A DNA stretch of 64,000 nucleotides from the NCBI RefSeq assembly GCF_020283565.1, contig NC_060060.1:16058001-16122000 (forward strand), written 5' to 3'. Each line of letters opens with the position of its first letter. The stretch's first letter is position 1. Positions 58,785 to 64,000 of this stretch are shown here, in pieces. The translations under genes and the position numbers were made by a program. The notes beneath the pieces are model-generated. The model was given only the letters and a program-made list of their open reading frames with translations, was not told the DNA's origin and did no database searches. This DNA is from Trifolium pratense (taxonomy: Eukaryota > Streptophyta > Magnoliopsida > Fabales > Fabaceae).

Positions 58785-61700
58785 AAAACTTACTGGTTAC
58801 TAAGGATATTATCAAAATTGCTGATTTTGGCCTCGCCCGTGAGATCAGCTCACAACCACCCTACACTGAGTATGTCTCCACACGATGGTACGTACCTTTG
58901 GCTTGCAATAAATGCATCATCTTTTGTGTTGGGTATTCAATAACACGTACGATTGCCTCTGATTAGGTATCGTGCTCCTGAAGTGCTGCTTCAGTCTTAC
59001 ATCTATGGCTCCAAAGTTGGTAAGTTTCTGATGTTAAATATTGATGTCATCATTGATCTTTGATAATTTGTTTCTTGCAGCAATGATGATGTGTACTTGC
59101 TACCTTTTTATCTATTAATGTTTTTTTTTCTTCTAGACATATGGGCAATGAGTGCGATAATGGCCGAGCTGTTCTCTCTTCGACCTCTTTTTCCAGGAGC
59201 CAGGTATTGGCCTCACTTATCACACCCCATAACTACCCAAATAATGGGTTTTCTATTTAGAGTTTATGTTATTTTGATTTGTTAAGATTTTTTTTTATAA
59301 CATAAGATATGCAGTCGAATCCAACTTTTAGCCTTTTACAGAAGATGATTTAGGTAGTTTCTTAAAATATTTTCATGCAATAATGAGAGTAAAGCATGCA
59401 CTCTTTATATTAGTAACAAATGCAAAATAGTTTCTGCTCTAAGTTGCTCTGTTTTGGAGGTGGGTTTTGTATGTGGGAGGGGAGGCTTGTTTGTCTCTTC
59501 TAAATTAAGCAAGTTATACAATGTTACTAGTAATGAATGAAGTGGGATTCAATTGTTATGGCATTCTTTCAATTTTTTTAAATATTGACCTAATTGTCTA
59601 AAACCCTCCTCCCAAATACACCCTAAACAATAATAACTTCTGGTGCACTAATCAGTAAAAAAAATATGGCTGCAAAATATGTTTTTATATATGCTTTTAA
59701 AGTAGAATCCTGCTCTAAAGCAATTGTGTAACTCCTGGATGTTGGAAATTAACATGTTCGTTCCTCGTGACTCGTGCAGTGAGGCAGATGAGATCTACAA
59801 AATATGTGGTGTGATAGGCAATCCAACTACTGAATCATGGGCCGATGGACTCAAACTTGCAAGGGATATTAATTATCAGTTTCCACAGGTTAATATTTTC
59901 TACATAAGATTTGTTATTTTTGGTAGGCAGCTACTATTTTCTTAACTAATAGTGAGACAATATTATTTTATTTGGTACTGACTATTATATGCCTATTGCT
60001 AATGCTATCTATAGCTTGCTGGCGTAAATCTTTCTGCTTTGGTACCATCTGCAAGTGATCATGCAATCAGCCTTATCCAAGTAAGTAGTGTATTTTGCGG
60101 GGCTTAGCCATTTAAATTTTAAATCACTCATCAACCAATTATGCTTATGACATTTTGTTGTTCTCTTGTTTTCTATTAATGTCAGTCACTTTGCTACTGG
60201 GATCCCTGCATGAGGCCAACGGCTTTAGGGGCCCTTCAACATCCTTTCTTTCAGGTAGCCTTTTAGCTGATTCATTCATGTCTTGTTTATCTTTCTCTGA
60301 ATTCCATTTTTTTAAACTTATGGTTGCTTTACTTATACTTTTTTTTATGTGCTGTAGAGTTGTTTTTACATTCCTCCATCCCTTCGCTCAAGAGCAGTAG
60401 CGGCGAGAACTCCTCCACCTGGAACCAGGGGTGCACTGGTGGATGATCAACAATGGGTCAAGAGATATCCGGGTGCTCTACCCAATTCAAAGCCCACCAA
60501 TTATTTTCCATCTCCAAAAGTACAACCTTCTTCAGGTGATCCCGTGGATCTCTCATATTTATTGATTAGTCATATGAATGCATGCATCACGAGTGATTAG
60601 ATAGTTTAGTGATTTGGGGATGTAGATAATTTTTTGATAGATAAAGGGGTTGTCGGTCAACTCCCCTCTCTAACATTTCAGAAAGAAAAAAAGGTCCCAT
60701 CAAGGTAGTCAGAAGCAGAAGGTCCTAAAACAATAACATTCATAGTAAAAGATTACTATGGTGTTCAATTTACAAATTAGATGCTAGTCTGTGTTTTTTT
60801 CACATTTTGGCTGAAGTTAGGAAGGTTATAATAGTATGTTTTGCCTCGGCTGGCATCAAGAAATGTTGAACCCTTCTTGCAACTGGCCTCTTATGATCCT
60901 CTGAAAGGGCTTTGAAACATTGAAATTTGAATTTATGGGCTCAAGTCTAATAATACTAAGCTCATATTTCGTATTTAATTCCTAATGCAAAACAAGGAGA
61001 ATATCCTTTTTTGTATATAGTCAGGTCTTTTTTAATTTGTGGCATTCTAGTTTCATCCTTCAAATGTCTGATTTCTCATCGAATTATGAATGATACAGGT
61101 GTACAGCGGAAGCTGGATATGGTAAATCAGGTTAGTTATTCTTGCCGCATCCTTATTTACGAAATTACGAGCACTTGTTCATGCACACATTCTTTTACCC
61201 CATGATGTCAAAAACATCAAATGCTGTTTTTAACTTGAGATCCTTTTATCTATAAGATTGTGTTTTTTCTTTCTTGGTGAACTGCTTTGCTGGACATGTG
61301 TTGTATTTTTGTTTCTTAATGTTATTATCTATTTATGCTAATAATATCTCTCTGATTCATTGAAGGATGGAGTTAAGAATGAAAAATCAATGAAGACTAC
61401 TACACAATCAAAATATCGACTGCCAGGAAAGGAAAGTCCAAGTAAGTTTTACAGTCTGTTCATTTCAATTATTGAATCAGATAGTCTTTTTTTTATGGCA
61501 TTGGCCTTTCATGAAGATTCTAAAAAATACTGAACAATTGAAAAATGGGAATATAAAGGGAGCACTGAAATTTCTAAGATTAAATGAGAAGAGGGATGTA
61601 TTCCTTTCTCAAGCAGACAAATAAAAATTAGGAGAGTCCCAGAAGGAGGAAAAATATGGTGCTCTGCGGAGTCATCACTCATAGTTGGCCCCATTTTTCA

Positions 61701-62159
61701 CACCAAAACTCAAATCCCAATCAATCGTTTTCCCTACTGAGTTTCCTCTTTTTCACTGCCTTTGCCACTCCTCTGTCCTAACCAATATATACACAGTAAT
61801 AAATAGGAATCCAGAGGGTTATCTGGCTCATTAGCGCAACGGGCTTATGGATTTTCTTGTTTTTAATAATCACATAAATTAGTTACTCTGAAATTTATTG
61901 GAGAAGTGGTGCTTTTATTTACGGAAAGTTGTGTTTGCTGGCAGCTTCTATGAACAAAGGAAGAACTACACGTGGGGTTTCAGAAACAACTGAGAGGTTG
62001 GCCAATATGTCTATTGGTAATCAAAGACAAGCCATGGGGCAACCCCGCCCTCCAATGAAAGCTGGAGTTAATTAAAGTTCCGAATCTCCTAACTTCATGC
62101 TCAGGCCTACACCACAGATTCCGACTGGAAGAACATACCCAAGAAAAGTTGCTGGATGA
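58785..62159 (+). pseudogene. MHK: MHK-type kinase, copy B, lacks exons 1-5
   Basis: Ten exons correspond to exons 6-15 of copy A: 58785-58887, 58967-59019, 59137-59203, 59780-59888, 60015-60080, 60186-60254, 60358-60535, 61099-61130, 61366-61441, 61945-62159. Every splice boundary and exon length is kept. Lost are the ATP loop, the catalytic lysine and the HRD loop; DFG and TEY remain. Changes include IWAMSA for MWAMGA, Tyr for Ser and Met for Lys in the [10 protein letters not shown] motif, and TAA at 62073-62075 where copy A has Trp, removing 28 residues. It cannot be an active kinase. It could still be transcribed from the gene upstream. Confidence 0.92.
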
Positions 62160-62592
62160 GAAGTACGAGGATCAATATCTGATTTACATAATACATATAG
62201 GGGTTGTGGTCGTATTATGTTTACTACAAAAAAAAAAAAGTATTGCCTATGTTATTTGGTTGTCGTTTCATACTGTGTTGTGGGATAAACACATGAGCTG
62301 ATGCTGTTTAATAGGGGTATGGACTACTATGATGTGTCTGTCAGAGGCACTCATAAATCATGCTTGGGTTTGCTTGGTTCACAAGACAATAATCTAGAGA
62401 TGCTGGTCTTAATTACAACACTTGTACTCGATGTTTGAATCTCTTATGTTTTTATTTTTAATAAATAAAATGTGAAAGTCTTTTTGTGAGAAATAATGTG
62501 AAGGGTGTTGATGTTTATTGTTAATCCTCATTTAATGGTTTTTTTAGCCTGTTTAGCATCAAGTTGACCTTCGTTTTACTTTTTACCTGCAG
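62160..62592. other. 3' flank of kinase copy B
   Basis: Matches 32890-33316. No gene seen. Confidence 0.6.
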
Positions 62593-62595
62593 TAA

Positions 62596-62875
62596 GGGTC
62601 CGTTTGGTTAGATGGAGGGGAGGGGAGATGAAGAGGGTAATCTTAAATTAAAAAAAAAAATTGTTTTTAAATTTTGATTCAAAGTAGATCGAGGAAAGTT
62701 GAGGGGATAATCTTGACAAAAAAAGATTAAAAATAAATTTTTTTAACCAATCAAATCTCTCTAATAATTGAGATATTTTGTTTTTATTTTTATTTTTTTT
62801 TCAAAAATATAAAACGTTATTTTGTCAAGATTACCCATTCACCTCTCCTCCATCTACCTCGAACCAAACGGGTCC
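62596..62875. mobile_element. Tourist-like (PIF/Harbinger) MITE, 280 bp
   Basis: Ends GGGTCCGTTTGGTT and AACCAAACGGGTCC are imperfect inverted repeats flanked by TAA (62593-62595, 62876-62878). Copy A has the uninterrupted site (GGTAAGTAG near 33319). Confidence 0.88.
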
Positions 62876-63260
62876 TAAGTAGTAGTTCTATTTGAGAGAG
62901 AAATTTATCCAAAACTCCTTTTTATTGGCAGTATTAATTTTTTTTTTAAAAACAAATGTATTTTTTGTGCGCAGCTATGGATATTAATTTCTCTATTTAA
63001 GAGGTTGATATTTTCTTAGGAATATTTTTTTTTTTTGTTTACATCTTAGGAATATTTTTTAAATTGGTATACCAAACGGGTCCTAAGTAGTAGTTCTATT
63101 TGAGAGAGAAATTTATCCAAAACTCATTTTTATTGCCAGTATTAATTTTTTCTTTTTTTTTAAAACAAATGTATTTTTTGTGCGCAGCTGTGGATATTAA
63201 TTTCTCTATTTAAGAGGTTGATATTTTCTTAGGAATATTTTTTAAATTGGTATACCAAGT
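62866..63260. repeat. approximately 200-bp tandem duplication next to the MITE
   Basis: ACCAAACGGGTCCTAAGTAG occurs at about 62863 and again near 63072, each followed by the same AGTTCTATTTGAGAGAG…GTGCGCAGC…TTAAGAGGTTG sequence. The repeat includes the last bases of the MITE, so it arose after the MITE inserted. Confidence 0.8.
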
Positions 63261-64000
63261 TATTTGATTTATTTGTTTGTTTTAGTCATGGTCATTCGAA
63301 GGAAAATATGCTATTTATTTATTTATTTATTTATTATTAAGCATTATTTGTCGTGTATTATTCTTTATGTCTACAAATATGAAGTATCTCTATCCTACTT
63401 TATCAAACTAGTAGATTGATATTTTTTTTTTTTGGTACAAGTAGATTGATAATATTTATTAAAAAGAAGATTAATATAATCTGGATTAAAATATTGGAAG
63501 ATAAACAAATTTCCAGCTTAAAAAGAAAAGTACCAACATCTCGCTTTCCAAACGGCCAAGTAACGGTGAGACTTGGTTATAGAACAATGAGGTGTTTTGA
63601 ATATGAAAATAAGGATTTATGACCAAGTTGACATAGAAATTTCTATCGGTACACCAAAGTAAGGACAGTCGAATTTTAAGTGTTGATTTAAGATCGGACA
63701 GTCGAAATTACACTAAAAAATTAAGTTTAAACAATCTTGGCCATTGATTAAAATAGATGGACAAAAGGAGTAATTTTTTAGGACTACATTTTTTCTTCCT
63801 ATTAATATATTTGCTTGCACTTTTTGATACTCAATGTCTATAGAATTAAACTAGTGCTATTAAATTTTGTTGTGTCATATTGCATTTTCTTTGTTAACTT
63901 TACTAAATAAAACCAAAACTATGGCATACTAGCTGCATAATTGGTATCTAAAAGATTGTGTAGTTAAAATGCTAAGTAGAAAAGGTTGGAAGTTGTGACA
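63261..64000. other. right flank
   Basis: Matches copy A (about 33530-34040) up to about 63793, then different AT-rich DNA to the end. No gene seen; (ATTT)n run near 63312. Confidence 0.6.

Overview
This is nuclear DNA of a flowering plant, probably a legume. The evidence is plant LTR retrotransposons of the Sirevirus (Ty1-copia) and chromovirus (Ty3-gypsy) types, CACTA, PIF/Harbinger and Stowaway DNA transposons, a plant LINE with a zf-RVT tail, intron-containing genes with GT-AG junctions, and an inserted piece of plastid DNA (ndhE-psaC-ndhD). Fabaceae is my impression from sequence style, not a proof.

Layout. 1-5621 is the 3' part of a Sirevirus: RT/RNase H, an extra 'env-like' ORF and the 3' LTR. 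It lies inside a LINE whose coding sequence appears at 5622-5752. A complete chromovirus (5753-14605, minus strand, TSD TTACG) cuts the same LINE, which resumes at 14606 and ends in a poly(A) near 16312. The LINE 3' part plus about 0.85 kb of downstream leader/intron DNA is then repeated in tandem (14858-17155 and 17161-19450). Next come a two-exon gene for a small one-pass membrane protein (19813-20069), a beta-amylase pseudogene (minus, 22575-23586), a rearranged plastid insertion (23708-24568), a long (AT)n tract and a MITE.

26386-32889 holds the one clearly functional conserved gene, a 15-exon MHK-type (MAK/RCK family) protein kinase of 450 residues. From about 34.08 kb the locus repeats. 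The second copy is split by a complete young Sirevirus (35087-49275, TSD ATTGT), which itself carries a CACTA element (42030-44292, TSD GTG), and by a 4-kb PIF/Harbinger element (50704-54717, TSD TTA). It continues with a second small membrane-protein gene (55531-55787) and a kinase copy that lost exons 1-5 (58785-62159). A Tourist-like MITE (62596-62875) lies in its 3' flank.

Most unusual points: (1) the young Sirevirus has a compact antisense gene-like unit (47208-47640) with a TATA-like box, a 102-aa acidic ORF with two SUMO-interaction-like motifs, and AATAAA; (2) the 'env-like' proteins of both Sireviruses look nuclear rather than membrane-bound; (3) the plastid insertion is circularly permuted around psaC; (4) in the second gene copy an exon of the membrane-protein gene could be spliced in frame to kinase exon 6; (5) the chromovirus LTR has a dense array of short TTCGCT/AGCGAA palindromes. 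All comparisons were made by eye. Splice sites are inferred from GT-AG boundaries and conserved reading frame.
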